The translations under genes were made by a program, and so were the position numbers. This document shows positions 8,769 to 15,824 of a DNA stretch of 29,792 bases, one piece after another. Source of the DNA: JAHFRG01 sp041495205 (GTDB taxonomy: Bacteria; Pseudomonadota; Gammaproteobacteria; Burkholderiales; JAHFRG01). The notes beneath the pieces were generated by a model. That model was not told the DNA's origin, did not search any database, and worked only from the letters and a program-made list of their open reading frames with translations. Each line of letters starts with the position of its first letter. The first letter of the stretch is position 1. The stretch is from contig JBGQCF010000028.1 in assembly GCA_041495205.1 (NCBI GenBank), positions 1 to 29,792 on the forward strand, written 5' to 3'.

Positions 8769-10051
8769 TGCAGATACTGCTGCTTTTCGTCTGCGTGCTG
8801 GCGCTCGTGGTGATCGACGTCCCGATCGCCGTGTCGCTCGGCATCGTCGCGGTCGCCGCCATGGTGTACACCCAGGGCGCCGGATCGCTTCCCAACCTCC
8901 CGATCGTGCTCTACAACGGCGCGACCAACTTTCCGCTCATCGCGATCCCGCTCTTCATTCTGGCCGGCTCGATCATGAATGCCTCCGGCATCTCGCGGCG
9001 CCTGATCGGATTCGCTTCCGCGCTGCTGGGATTCATCCGCGGCGGGCTGGCCATGGTGTCCATCGGCGCGTCGATGTTCTTCGCCGAGATTTCCGGCTCG
9101 GCGGTGGCGGACGTCTCGGCGCTGGGATCGATCCTGATTCCCGCGATGAAATCCAAGGGCTACCCGGCGCCCCTCGCCGCGGCCATCATGTCTTCGGCGG
9201 CCACTCTCGCCGTGATCATCCCGCCCTCGATCCCCATGATCCTCTATGCAGTCATGGCTGAAACTTCCGTCGTGAAATTGTTCGTTGCAGGCATAGTGCC
9301 CGGCATCCTCGGGGGCTTCGGCCTCATGGGCATGGCCTATTGGTTCGCGCGCCGCTACAACCTGCCGATCGAGGAGAAGTTCCAGTGGTCGCGTGTGCGC
9401 AGCACGTTTCGCGAGGCCTTCTGGGCATTCACGCTGCCCATGATCATCCTCGGTGCCATCTTCGGGGGCGTGGTGACGGCGACCGAAGGCGCCGCCCTCG
9501 CGGTGCTCGCCGCGCTCTTCATCGGCCTCGTGGTCTACCGCGAGCTCGACCTCGGTCAACTGAAGAGCGCTATGATCGAAGGCGGCGTACAGACGGCGGT
9601 GGTCATGCTGCTGGTGGCAAGCTCCGCCCTGTTGGGCGCCTACCTCACCGAGATCCAGGCGCCCCAGAAGCTGGCCAAGGCAGTCGCAGACCTCACCACC
9701 AACAAGTGGTTCGTCTTGGCGCTGCTGAACGTGCTCTTTTTGATTCTCGGTATGTTCCTGCACTCGGCCGCGGCCATTATCCTGGTGGTGCCGGTGGTTA
9801 TGCCGCTGGTGCGGTCGGTGGGCATCGATCCGGTGCATTTCGGCCTCATCGTCACCGTGAACCTGGGCATCGGCCAGCAGACGCCGCCGGTGGCCTCGGT
9901 GCTGATGGTAGCCTGCTCCATCGCCAAGGCCAGCGTGTGGGAAGTGACCCGGGTGAACGTCTGGTTCATCGGCGTGCTGTTCGCGGTGCTGATGCTGGTC
10001 ACCTACGTTCCCGTCACCGGCATGGGACTGGTACAACTCTTCTACCCATAG
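8768..10051 (+). CDS. dctM: TRAP transporter large permease (DctM family)
   Basis: Starting at the ATG that overlaps the dctQ stop, the protein is 427 residues with about 12 membrane segments, the normal DctM length. Family landmarks are FPLIAIPLFILAGSIMNASG, the FFAEISGSAVADVSALGSI stretch and PPSIPMILYAV. It forms the elevator-type transport domain of the TRAP system. The next gene starts three bases after its stop. The strong GC bias at codon third positions leaves a very long open frame on the opposite strand, which is a composition artefact. Confidence 0.94.
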   Translation: MQILLLFVCVLALVVIDVPIAVSLGIVAVAAMVYTQGAGSLPNLPIVLYNGATNFPLIAIPLFILAGSIMNASGISRRLIGFASALLGFIRGGLAMVSIGASMFFAEISGSAVADVSALGSILIPAMKSKGYPAPLAAAIMSSAATLAVIIPPSIPMILYAVMAETSVVKLFVAGIVPGILGGFGLMGMAYWFARRYNLPIEEKFQWSRVRSTFREAFWAFTLPMIILGAIFGGVVTATEGAALAVLAALFIGLVVYRELDLGQLKSAMIEGGVQTAVVMLLVASSALLGAYLTEIQAPQKLAKAVADLTTNKWFVLALLNVLFLILGMFLHSAAAIILVVPVVMPLVRSVGIDPVHFGLIVTVNLGIGQQTPPVASVLMVACSIAKASVWEVTRVNVWFIGVLFAVLMLVTYVPVTGMGLVQLFYP

Positions 10052-10054
10052 GCC

Positions 10055-10834
10055 ATGTCCGACAACATCCTCGAGCAGCGCCACGGCGCCATCGCCACCG
10101 TGGTACTGAACAACCCCGACAAGCTCAACGCGCTCAACCAGGCGATGTGGCAGCGCCTCGGCAACGTCATGTGCGAGCTCGGCGCCGAGGAAAGCTTGCG
10201 CTGCATCGTGCTGCGTGGCGCGGGCGACAAGGCATTTGCGTCCGGCGCTGATATTTCGGAGTTTGCCACTGAACGCGCCAATTCGTCGCAGGCAAAGGCT
10301 TATGGCGAGGCCATCCATGGCACCATGCAGGCGATTGCCGATTGCCGGCATCCGACGATAGCGCTGATCCAGGGCGCGTGTGTGGGCGGCGGGCTGGAGA
10401 TCGCGTCCATGTGCGACCTGCGCATCTGTGGGGCCAGCAGTCGTTTTGGCGTGCCGGTGAACCGGCTTGGGCTGGTCATGGCTTACGGCGAAATACTGGG
10501 GCTGATGCTGCTGGTGGGGCGGGCAGCGGCGCTGGAAATCGTGTTGGAAGGCCGCGTGTTCGGCGCCGCGGAGGCGTGTGAAAAAGGCCTCGTCAACCGC
10601 GTGGTGGCGGACGACAAAGTCATCGAGGAGGCCTATGCCACCGCGCGCCGCATCGCCGACGGCGCGCCATTGGCCGCACGCTGGCACAAGCGCTTCATCA
10701 ATCGTCTCGGCGATCCGCGGCCTCTCACCGATGCGGAGCGCGACGAGAGTTACGCCTGTTTCGATACCGAGGACTACCGCATCGGTTATGGCGCGTTCCT
10801 CGCGAAGAAAAAACCCGAGTTCAAGGGGCAATGA
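10055..10834 (+). CDS. Enoyl-CoA hydratase/isomerase (crotonase) family protein lacking the second catalytic glutamate
   Basis: The 259 residues cover a whole crotonase domain. The oxyanion-hole segments AFASGADISEF (61-70) and GACVGGGLE (107-115) are present. Glu115 matches the first catalytic glutamate of enoyl-CoA hydratase (Glu144 in the rat enzyme). The second (Glu164) falls at Val135 in FGVPVNRLG, where hydratases usually have a glutamate. That argues against a standard hydratase and for an isomerase, lyase, decarboxylase or thioesterase-like reaction on an acyl-CoA. The gene lies three bases after dctM and its stop overlaps the CoA-transferase start (ATGA), so it probably acts on the CoA ester made by that enzyme. 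Confidence 0.88.
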   Translation: MSDNILEQRHGAIATVVLNNPDKLNALNQAMWQRLGNVMCELGAEESLRCIVLRGAGDKAFASGADISEFATERANSSQAKAYGEAIHGTMQAIADCRHPTIALIQGACVGGGLEIASMCDLRICGASSRFGVPVNRLGLVMAYGEILGLMLLVGRAAALEIVLEGRVFGAAEACEKGLVNRVVADDKVIEEAYATARRIADGAPLAARWHKRFINRLGDPRPLTDAERDESYACFDTEDYRIGYGAFLAKKKPEFKGQ

Positions 10835-12030
10835 ACATGGGACCGCTGGCCGGCCTCAAGGTCATCGAACTTGCGCACATGATGTCTGGCCCCATTTGCG
10901 GCATGCTGCTCGCCGACATGGGTGCGGATGTCATTAAGGTCGAGAAGTTTCCCGGCGGCGACGATACGCGCCGCTTCGGCATTCCTGACATCCGCGGCGA
11001 ATCCTCCGCGTTCATCGTCATGAACCGAAACAAGCGGGGCATAGCGGTCGATCTCAAGCAACCGGCCGGCAAGGATGTGTTGCGCCGCTTGTTGGCCACG
11101 GCAGACGTGGTCACCGAGAACTACCGCAAGGGGACGATGGAAAAACTGGGCCTCGGCTACGATGGACTCGCCAAGGTGAATCCGGGACTCATTTACTGCG
11201 AGATTTCCGGTTACGGGCGCACCGGACCCTACTCCGACAAGCCAGGCTTCGATCTGATCGCGCAAGGGATGTCGGGGCTTATGAGCATCACTGGGGAGCC
11301 GGGCCAGCCGCCCATCAAGTGCGGCGGGCCAGTGACCGACGTGGGCGCCGGCGTGCTCGCGGCTCTGGGAATCGTCTCTGCCTACATCCATCGCCTGAAA
11401 ACTGGCCAGGGCCAGCGCGTGGATACCTCGCTTTTCGAGGCGGGCATCATGCAGACCTACTGGCAGGCGGCCTACTTTTTCGCCACCGGAACGGCAGCCC
11501 CCGCCATGGGCTCGGGCAATCTCACCAGCGCCCCGTATCAGGCGTTTCAGACGAGCGACGGTTGGGTCAACGTCGGCGCCGCAAACCAGGCCAACTGGGA
11601 GCGACTGATTACCGTGCTGAACGCGCCAGAGCTTGGCGCCGATCCGCGCTTCACCAGCAATGCCAGCCGAATGAAGCACCGCACCGAGCTGGTGGCGGCG
11701 CTTAGCCCGATCTTTCGCCGGACCACCACCGCCCAGTGGTGCGAAAAGCTCGAAGCGGCGGGCCTGCCGGTCGGACCGATCCTGGGCGTACCGGAGATGC
11801 TTGCCCATCCCCAGACCCTCGCGCGCGGCATGGTCGTTGAAACCAATCATCGACGCATCGGCAAGGTGCCCGCACTCGGGTTTCCGCTCCGGTTCTCGCA
11901 AACGAAGGGCGAAGTCACTCGCAGTGCGCCTGTGCTGGGCGAGCACACACGGGAAGTGCTCGCGGAGTACGATTACACGGCAAACGAAATTGAAAAACTG
12001 ATCGAAGAAGGTGCCGTTGGCGTAGCTTAG
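10831..12030 (+). CDS. Class III CoA-transferase (CaiB/BaiF family)
   Basis: This 399-residue protein has the family N-terminus GPLAGLKVIELAHMMSGPICG and the GADVIKVEKFPGGDDTR segment. The likely catalytic aspartate is Asp170 in GGPVTDVGAGVLAALG, which forms the acyl-anhydride intermediate in this family. Class III enzymes move CoA between carboxylic acids, for example formyl-CoA/oxalate, carnitine and itaconate or citramalate types; which one applies here is not visible. The ATG at 10831 overlaps the previous stop (ATGA); an in-frame ATG at 10837 is an alternative start. It is the last gene of the dctPQM-crotonase-CoA-transferase run and probably activates the imported acid. Confidence 0.92.
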   Translation: MNMGPLAGLKVIELAHMMSGPICGMLLADMGADVIKVEKFPGGDDTRRFGIPDIRGESSAFIVMNRNKRGIAVDLKQPAGKDVLRRLLATADVVTENYRKGTMEKLGLGYDGLAKVNPGLIYCEISGYGRTGPYSDKPGFDLIAQGMSGLMSITGEPGQPPIKCGGPVTDVGAGVLAALGIVSAYIHRLKTGQGQRVDTSLFEAGIMQTYWQAAYFFATGTAAPAMGSGNLTSAPYQAFQTSDGWVNVGAANQANWERLITVLNAPELGADPRFTSNASRMKHRTELVAALSPIFRRTTTAQWCEKLEAAGLPVGPILGVPEMLAHPQTLARGMVVETNHRRIGKVPALGFPLRFSQTKGEVTRSAPVLGEHTREVLAEYDYTANEIEKLIEEGAVGVA

Positions 12031-12120
12031 GACGGGATTCGTTTGTTCCCGCCGTGCAGAAACCGCGTTTGAACTATCCTTTGTGGCGGCCCGCATCATG
12101 GTGGATGGCCGTTTCGGATT

Positions 12121-12172
12121 GTCCGGGGGCGGAATCGAACCACCGACCGCACAGCTCGCTTGGCAACCGGAC
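12121..12172 (-). pseudogene. tRNA-like relic: acceptor-like stem plus T-arm
   Basis: On the minus strand GTCCGG (12172-12167) can pair with CCGGAC (12126-12121), enclosing a T-arm, GGTGG-TTCGATT-CCGCC. The segment 12127-12147 is identical over 21 bases to the T-arm and 3' acceptor region of the intact tRNA-Phe at 13261-13336, in the same orientation. There is no recognisable anticodon arm and no CCA. At 52 nt it is too short for a working tRNA, so a deleted tRNA or an integration scar is the best reading. Confidence 0.5.
12127..12147 (-). repeat. 21-bp direct repeat of tRNA-Phe 3' region (att-like)
   Basis: This segment matches 13271-13291 exactly and in the same orientation. Identity stops abruptly on both sides. 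Site-specific recombinases that use tRNA genes leave just such a copy of the tRNA 3' part at the far end of the inserted DNA. The two copies are 1.14 kb apart and enclose only the lipoprotein gene, with no integrase, so any element would be heavily deleted. Confidence 0.4.
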
Positions 12173-12205
12173 CCTGGTTCAGGCAAGACAGGATGCGCCT
12201 AAAAT

Positions 12206-12220
12206 GGAACCCCGACTCAC
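12206..12220 (-). repeat. 15-nt repeat shared with the tRNA-Phe D-loop insert
   Basis: On the minus strand this reads GTGAGTCGGGGTTCC. The D-loop insert of the broken tRNA-Phe copy begins GTGAGACGGGGTTCC (13561-13547), differing at one base. Both occurrences lie near pieces of tRNA-Phe, which suggests a common inserted element rather than chance. The rest of 12031-12413 has no gene; the only strong signal is the ribosome binding site at 12399-12407. Confidence 0.45.
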
Positions 12221-12413
12221 AGCCTGAATGGCTACAAAAAATCAACTCAGGTCAATTTCGAGCATATTATGTAATCTGCTTCCTTATCGCATCTTGTTTT
12301 GCCATTTAATGATAGGGCGCTTGAAGGCGGGGCGAAAACAACAAAATCGCGGGATGCAGGATTAACGCAAATATCAGTCTTCTTTCTGAAGTGGCCGTAA
12401 AGGAGGTATCACT

Positions 12414-13031
12414 ATGTTTGCTGCAACCAAGGTTAAATTACTTACATCGATTTTCCTTTTGATCGGCCTTAGCGGGTGCGCCTTCGGGAATCGTCAAACA
12501 ATATTAAGTTACCCACCCGGGAAAGCCAGTGAGACTGTTTCCGCCGCGCAAGCAGCAGCTACGCCAACAGGAAAAGGCCGACAAATCGTCCTTATGCCAT
12601 TCACTGATGTGCGCACCGAACAGCGGTTTGTCGGCGAGGTTAGGAATGGATATGGAATGCATACTGCGGACGTTGCCGCTGTAAATAATGTACCCAACTG
12701 GATATCCGAAGCAGTCAAAACCGAGTTAACAGCGGCTGGTTACAGCGTGATAACACCTGAATCAGCCGATAACACCGCGTCGGTGTCGGTTCTTTCAGGC
12801 GAGATAACCAGGGTATATTGTGACATGTACCTGACCTACAAAGGGGAAGTTAATTTCCTTGCGAGTGTCCGCAAGGACAAGACGGATATTCTATATCGGC
12901 CTTATTCTGGGAAGGGCAGCGCGGGGGTAGTTTGGGGCGCAACCGGTGAATCTTTTGGACAATCCTTGGCGCTTGCTTTGTCAGACGCAATAAAACAACT
13001 GCTAGCAGATTTAGATAATGTTCTTCGGTGA
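12414..13031 (+). CDS. Predicted lipoprotein of unknown function
   Basis: The 205-residue protein has a type II signal peptide with lipobox LSGC and the lipidated cysteine at position 22. After a low-complexity Ala/Ser/Thr linker (about 35-55), the body contains IVLMPFTDVRTEQRFVGEVRNGYG and a C-terminal helix (about 180-205). This resembles YajG-type and other small lipoproteins of uncertain role, but I do not recognise the exact family. A near-perfect ribosome binding site, AAAGGAGGT (12399-12407), lies six bases before the ATG, suggesting strong translation. It stands alone between two tRNA-Phe scars, and its codons are more AT-rich than those of the operon upstream, which may mean a separate origin. 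Confidence 0.78.
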   Translation: MFAATKVKLLTSIFLLIGLSGCAFGNRQTILSYPPGKASETVSAAQAAATPTGKGRQIVLMPFTDVRTEQRFVGEVRNGYGMHTADVAAVNNVPNWISEAVKTELTAAGYSVITPESADNTASVSVLSGEITRVYCDMYLTYKGEVNFLASVRKDKTDILYRPYSGKGSAGVVWGATGESFGQSLALALSDAIKQLLADLDNVLR

Positions 13032-13209
13032 GAATGTGTCTGCTACGATCCAGCCGCCACTAGATTCAGCAGTCATTGCATGTTTTGCTCGCGACTACCA
13101 AAGAGTAGCTTACTGACCGTGGTTGGCTGCGGGGATCCGTGACAAAATCATGGTTTCCCTTGGAAATCTTTTATGTTTGGTGGGCGGGAACCGAATCAAT
13201 TTTGATAAA

Positions 13210-13258
13210 TTTTAGTTTCAGCATGACATCGCTTACGCGAGGTTAGCTTTCACTAAAA
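13210..13258 (-). terminator. Hairpin downstream of tRNA-Phe, possible terminator
   Basis: ACTAAAA (13252-13258) pairs with TTTTAGT (13210-13216). Inner AGC/GCT and TCGC/GCGA pairs make one long interrupted hairpin, beginning two bases past the tRNA 3' end. On the minus strand it is followed by TTTATC, a weak T-tract. It would suit a 3' trailer or terminator of the tRNA transcript. Confidence 0.4.
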
Positions 13259-13260
13259 TC

Positions 13261-13336
<76 letters not shown>

Positions 13337-13360
13337 ATTTGATACAACCGGTACTTCGAG

Positions 13361-13561
13361 AAATCCTTGTTACAAGAATTTTGGCTCCGGCCGCGGGCTT
13401 TCACCCGCTTAACGTGCGACTAGTCGCACATTAGCCTACACCTCAACAAGCCGCTTGCGCGGCGTGTTGTCAGTCCTCTGCTCTTCCGGCCCACACCTCA
13501 GAGGATGTGGGCGTTCGACGGCTCGCAAGTTCGCAGGAACTTGCTCGGAACCCCGTCTCAC
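13361..13561. repeat. Cluster of tandem hairpins upstream of tRNA-Phe
   Basis: Six inverted repeats follow one another: AAATCCTTGT/ACAAGAATTT (13361-13381, one mismatch); GCGGG/CCCGC (13393-13408); the perfect 16-mer GTGCGACTAGTCGCAC (13414-13429); CAACA-GCCGC/GCGGC-TGTTG (13444-13469); GCCCACA/TGTGGGC (13489-13512); and GCAAGTTC/GAACTTGC (13525-13544) inside an outer GACGG/CCGTC pair (13517-13521/13553-13557). Such density is far above chance and implies a structured RNA or a palindromic mobile element. No family (group I or II intron, attC, REP) could be assigned with confidence. Confidence 0.6.
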
Positions 13562-13580
13562 CCAACTGAGCTACTTGGCC
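13470..13580 (-). pseudogene. Broken tRNA-Phe copy with 77-nt insert in the D-loop
   Basis: Reading the minus strand from 13580, the first 19 bases, GGCCAAGTAGCTCAGTTGG, equal the intact tRNA-Phe 5' end. A 77-nt hairpin-rich insert (13561-13485) then replaces the single T of the D-loop. AGAGCAGAGGACTGA (13484-13470) resumes the tRNA up to the anticodon, after which the sequence leaves the tRNA. No T-arm or acceptor 3' strand follows, so it cannot be a normal tRNA. With the 3 bases before it, the 5' block is a 22-bp exact repeat of 13318-13339. The copy starts about 10 nt from the predicted transcription start, the usual geometry for a tRNA gene. Confidence 0.65.
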
Positions 13581-13597
13581 ATTATTTGGAGCGCGGT

Positions 13598-13626
13598 ATT
13601 ACAATCTTAATTCAAAAACAAGTCAA
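13598..13626 (-). promoter_or_regulatory. Sigma-70-type promoter for the tRNA-Phe locus
   Basis: On the minus strand TTGACT (13626-13621), a 17-bp spacer and TGTAAT (13603-13598) make a strong housekeeping promoter. The predicted start near 13590 is about 10 nt before the broken tRNA-Phe copy and about 250 nt before the intact one. The groEL terminator ends about 20 bp upstream, so this is an independent transcription unit. Confidence 0.6.
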
Positions 13627-13647
13627 GCCGACAGCGTGTACGTAAAA

Positions 13648-13680
13648 CAAAACCCCTTGGATGCGAACCAAGGGGTTTTG
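13648..13680. terminator. Bidirectional rho-independent terminator of groESL
   Basis: A 13-bp perfect stem (CAAAACCCCTTGG at 13648-13660 and its complement at 13668-13680) encloses a 7-nt loop. T-rich tracts flank it on both strands. It lies 22 bp past the groEL stop and would end the groES-groEL transcript; on the plus strand there is no evident upstream gene to terminate. Confidence 0.9.
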
Positions 13681-13702
13681 TTTTTATGCCAGGATCGGGC
13701 AA

Positions 13703-15334
13703 TTACATATCCATTCCGCCCATGCCACCCATCCCGCCTGCATGCGCCGGCGGTTTGTCTTCAACCTGTTCTGCAACCATGCAATCTGTGGTGAGCATCA
13801 ACCCGGCAATTGAAGCGGCATTTTGCAGAGCGTAGCGGGTCACTTTGGTGGGATCAAGCACGCCCATCTGCACCAGATCGCCGTATTCGTTGGTAGCCGC
13901 GTTGTAGCCGAAATTGCCTTTGCCTTCCTTGACTTTGTTCGCCACCACTGAAGGCTCTTCGCCGGCATTGGCCACGATCTGGCGCAGCGGCTCTTCCAGC
14001 GCGCGCAGTACGATCTTGACGCCGGCGTCCTGGTCGTGGTTGTCACCTTTAACCTTGATATTTGCCCTTGCGCGAATTAGTGCAACTCCGCCGCCGGCGA
14101 CGATTCCTTCTTCCACCGCAGCACGAGTTGCGTGCAGCGCGTCTTCCACGCGCGCTTTTTTCTCCTTCATCTCGATTTCGGTCGCGGCGCCCACCTTAAT
14201 TACCGCCACACCGCCGGCAAGCTTGGCCACGCGCTCCTGCAGTTTTTCCTTGTCGTAATCGCTGGTGGCTTCCTCGATTTGCTTGCGAATCTGCTTGACA
14301 CGGTTTTCAATGTTCTTGGGATCGCCCGCGCCATCAATTATCGTCGTGTCTTCCTTCGCTATTTCGATGCGCTTCGCCTGGCCCAGGTCCTTGAGCGCGG
14401 CTTTTTCCAGCGTAAGCCCGAGTTCTTCCGCAATCACCGTGCCGCCGGTGAGAATCGCGATGTCTTCCAGCATGGCTTTGCGGCGGTCGCCGAACCCCGG
14501 CGCTTTCACCGCGCAGGTCTTCAAGATGCCGCGGAGGTTGTTCACCACCAGGGTCGCCAGCGCTTCGCCATCCACATCTTCAGCCACAATCAACAGCGGC
14601 TTGCCCGCCTTGGCCACCTGCTCCAGCACCGGCAGCAGTTCGCGGATATTGGAAATCTTCTTGTCATGCAGGAGCACGTAGGGGTTTTCCAGCAGCGCGA
14701 TTTGCCTGTCGGCATTGTTGATGAAATACGGCGAGAGATAACCGCGGTCGAACTGCATGCCTTCCACCACATCGAGCTCCATTTCCAGCGACGATCCGTC
14801 TTCCACGGTAATCACGCCTTCCTTGCCGACTTTCTCCATGGCTTCGGCAATTTTGTCACCGATGGAGGCATCAGCGTTAGCGGAAATTGCACCGACTTGA
14901 GCAATTTCCTTCTGAGTAGTGCAGGGCTTGGAAATTTTCTTGAGTTCCTCAACGGTCGCCGCAACCGCCTTGTCTATGCCGCGCTTTAAATCCATCGGGT
15001 TCATTCCTGCCGCCACGTACTTCATGCCTTCCTGAATGATGGATTGCGCCAGCACCGTAGCAGTGGTGGTACCGTCCCCCGCCACGTCGGAAGTCTTGGA
15101 GGCCACTTCCTTCACCATCTGCGCGCCCATATTCTCGAACTTGTCCTTGAGCTCGATTTCCTTGGCCACCGACACACCGTCCTTGGTTATGGTGGGTGCA
15201 CCGTAGGAGCGCTCCAGCACCACATTGCGGCCTTTCGGGCCGAGAGTTATTTTCACTGCATCAGCGAGGATATTCACGCCGGCAAACATCTTGGCGCGCG
15301 CGGCTTCACCGAATCTTACGTCTTTAGCTGCCAT
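13703..15334 (-). CDS. groL: Chaperonin GroEL (60 kDa)
   Basis: The 543 residues are a full-length GroEL, from MAAKDVRFGEAARAKM to the flexible Gly/Met tail GGMGGMGGMDM. The nucleotide-binding signature GDGTTTATVLAQ near residue 86 is intact, as is TLGPKGRNVVLE near 30. Fourteen subunits form the double ring that folds cytosolic proteins with GroES. It follows groES by 68 bp in the same transcript, has GAGGAG before the ATG, and is ended by the terminator at 13648-13680. Expression should follow the CIRCE/HrcA site upstream of groES. Confidence 0.99.
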   Translation of the reverse strand: MAAKDVRFGEAARAKMFAGVNILADAVKITLGPKGRNVVLERSYGAPTITKDGVSVAKEIELKDKFENMGAQMVKEVASKTSDVAGDGTTTATVLAQSIIQEGMKYVAAGMNPMDLKRGIDKAVAATVEELKKISKPCTTQKEIAQVGAISANADASIGDKIAEAMEKVGKEGVITVEDGSSLEMELDVVEGMQFDRGYLSPYFINNADRQIALLENPYVLLHDKKISNIRELLPVLEQVAKAGKPLLIVAEDVDGEALATLVVNNLRGILKTCAVKAPGFGDRRKAMLEDIAILTGGTVIAEELGLTLEKAALKDLGQAKRIEIAKEDTTIIDGAGDPKNIENRVKQIRKQIEEATSDYDKEKLQERVAKLAGGVAVIKVGAATEIEMKEKKARVEDALHATRAAVEEGIVAGGGVALIRARANIKVKGDNHDQDAGVKIVLRALEEPLRQIVANAGEEPSVVANKVKEGKGNFGYNAATNEYGDLVQMGVLDPTKVTRYALQNAASIAGLMLTTDCMVAEQVEDKPPAHAGGMGGMGGMDM

Positions 15335-15402
15335 TTTCTTCTCCTCAGTAAACTTGTTTACTGCTGCTTAAAACCAATGCGAATTGCCGGCTTAGGCGCG
15401 AC

Positions 15403-15690
15403 TCATTCCACCACGCCCATGATGTCTTCTTCACGCATCACCAACAGTTCTTCGCCTTTGACTTTCACCGTCTGTCCCGAATATTTGCCGAACAGCACCT
15501 TGTCGCCGACTTTCACGTCGAGCGGCCGCACTTTGCCGTCTTCAAGAATTTTACCCTTGCCCACGGCAACGATCTCACCCTGATCGGGCTTCTCCGCAGC
15601 AGTGTCGGGAATGACGATGCCGGAAGCTGTCTTGCGTTCTTCTTCGAGCCGCTTGACAATAACGCGGTCATGTAAAGGACGAATTTTCAT
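15403..15690 (-). CDS. groES: Co-chaperonin GroES (10 kDa)
   Basis: The 95 residues are a normal GroES: MKIRPLHDRVIVKRLEEERKT at the start, the mobile loop ASGIVIPDTAAEKP, and LLVMREEDIMGVVE at the end. A heptamer caps the GroEL ring during folding. It is the first gene of the groESL operon, with GGAGAT before the ATG and a roughly 100-nt leader that begins at the CIRCE/promoter region. Confidence 0.99.
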   Translation of the reverse strand: MKIRPLHDRVIVKRLEEERKTASGIVIPDTAAEKPDQGEIVAVGKGKILEDGKVRPLDVKVGDKVLFGKYSGQTVKVKGEELLVMREEDIMGVVE

Positions 15691-15760
15691 ATTTCATCTC
15701 CGATAGTTAGGAAGTTACTTAACACAGCCGCAGGAAAGCTGCAGCGTGCCGAAAACTGGG

Positions 15761-15787
15761 TTAGCACTCTCTCTTGATGAGTGCTAA
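15761..15787. promoter_or_regulatory. CIRCE operator (HrcA binding site)
   Basis: TTAGCACTC (15761-15769), a 9-bp spacer and GAGTGCTAA (15779-15787) match the CIRCE consensus exactly. The site touches the -10 box of the groES promoter, so HrcA bound here would block initiation until heat shock. The hrcA gene is not in this window. Confidence 0.95.
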
Positions 15788-15815
15788 TAATACGGCCTAA
15801 ATCTTTTAAAATCAA
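15787..15815 (-). promoter_or_regulatory. groESL promoter (sigma-70 type)
   Basis: On the minus strand TTGATT (15815-15810), a 17-bp spacer and TATTAT (15792-15787) form a good vegetative promoter. The CIRCE operator begins in the last base of the -10 box, the usual arrangement for HrcA-controlled groE operons. The -35 box overlaps the ribosome binding site of the divergent bioA. Confidence 0.8.
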
Positions 15816-15824
15816 GGGGTGTTC

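Noticed and set aside
8435..10831. Very long open frame on the minus strand opposite dctQ-dctM-crotonase
   Set aside because: It is rich in His/Arg/Asp/Gly with long runs typical of antisense translation of GC-rich genes, has no ribosome binding site, and the opposite strand holds three certain genes.
13361..13561. Group I or group II intron in tRNA-Phe
   Set aside because: The insert positions (D-loop and after the anticodon) and the word GACTA are suggestive, but the inserts are too short, and no P3-P7 core, domain V or splice-site pattern could be traced.
13361..13561. Integron attC array or retron RNA
   Set aside because: No GTTRRRY-type core sites, no integrase and no reverse transcriptase gene are present in the window.
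14132..14989. Open frame opposite groEL
   Set aside because: groEL is certain; the antisense product has shadow-like composition and no start signal.
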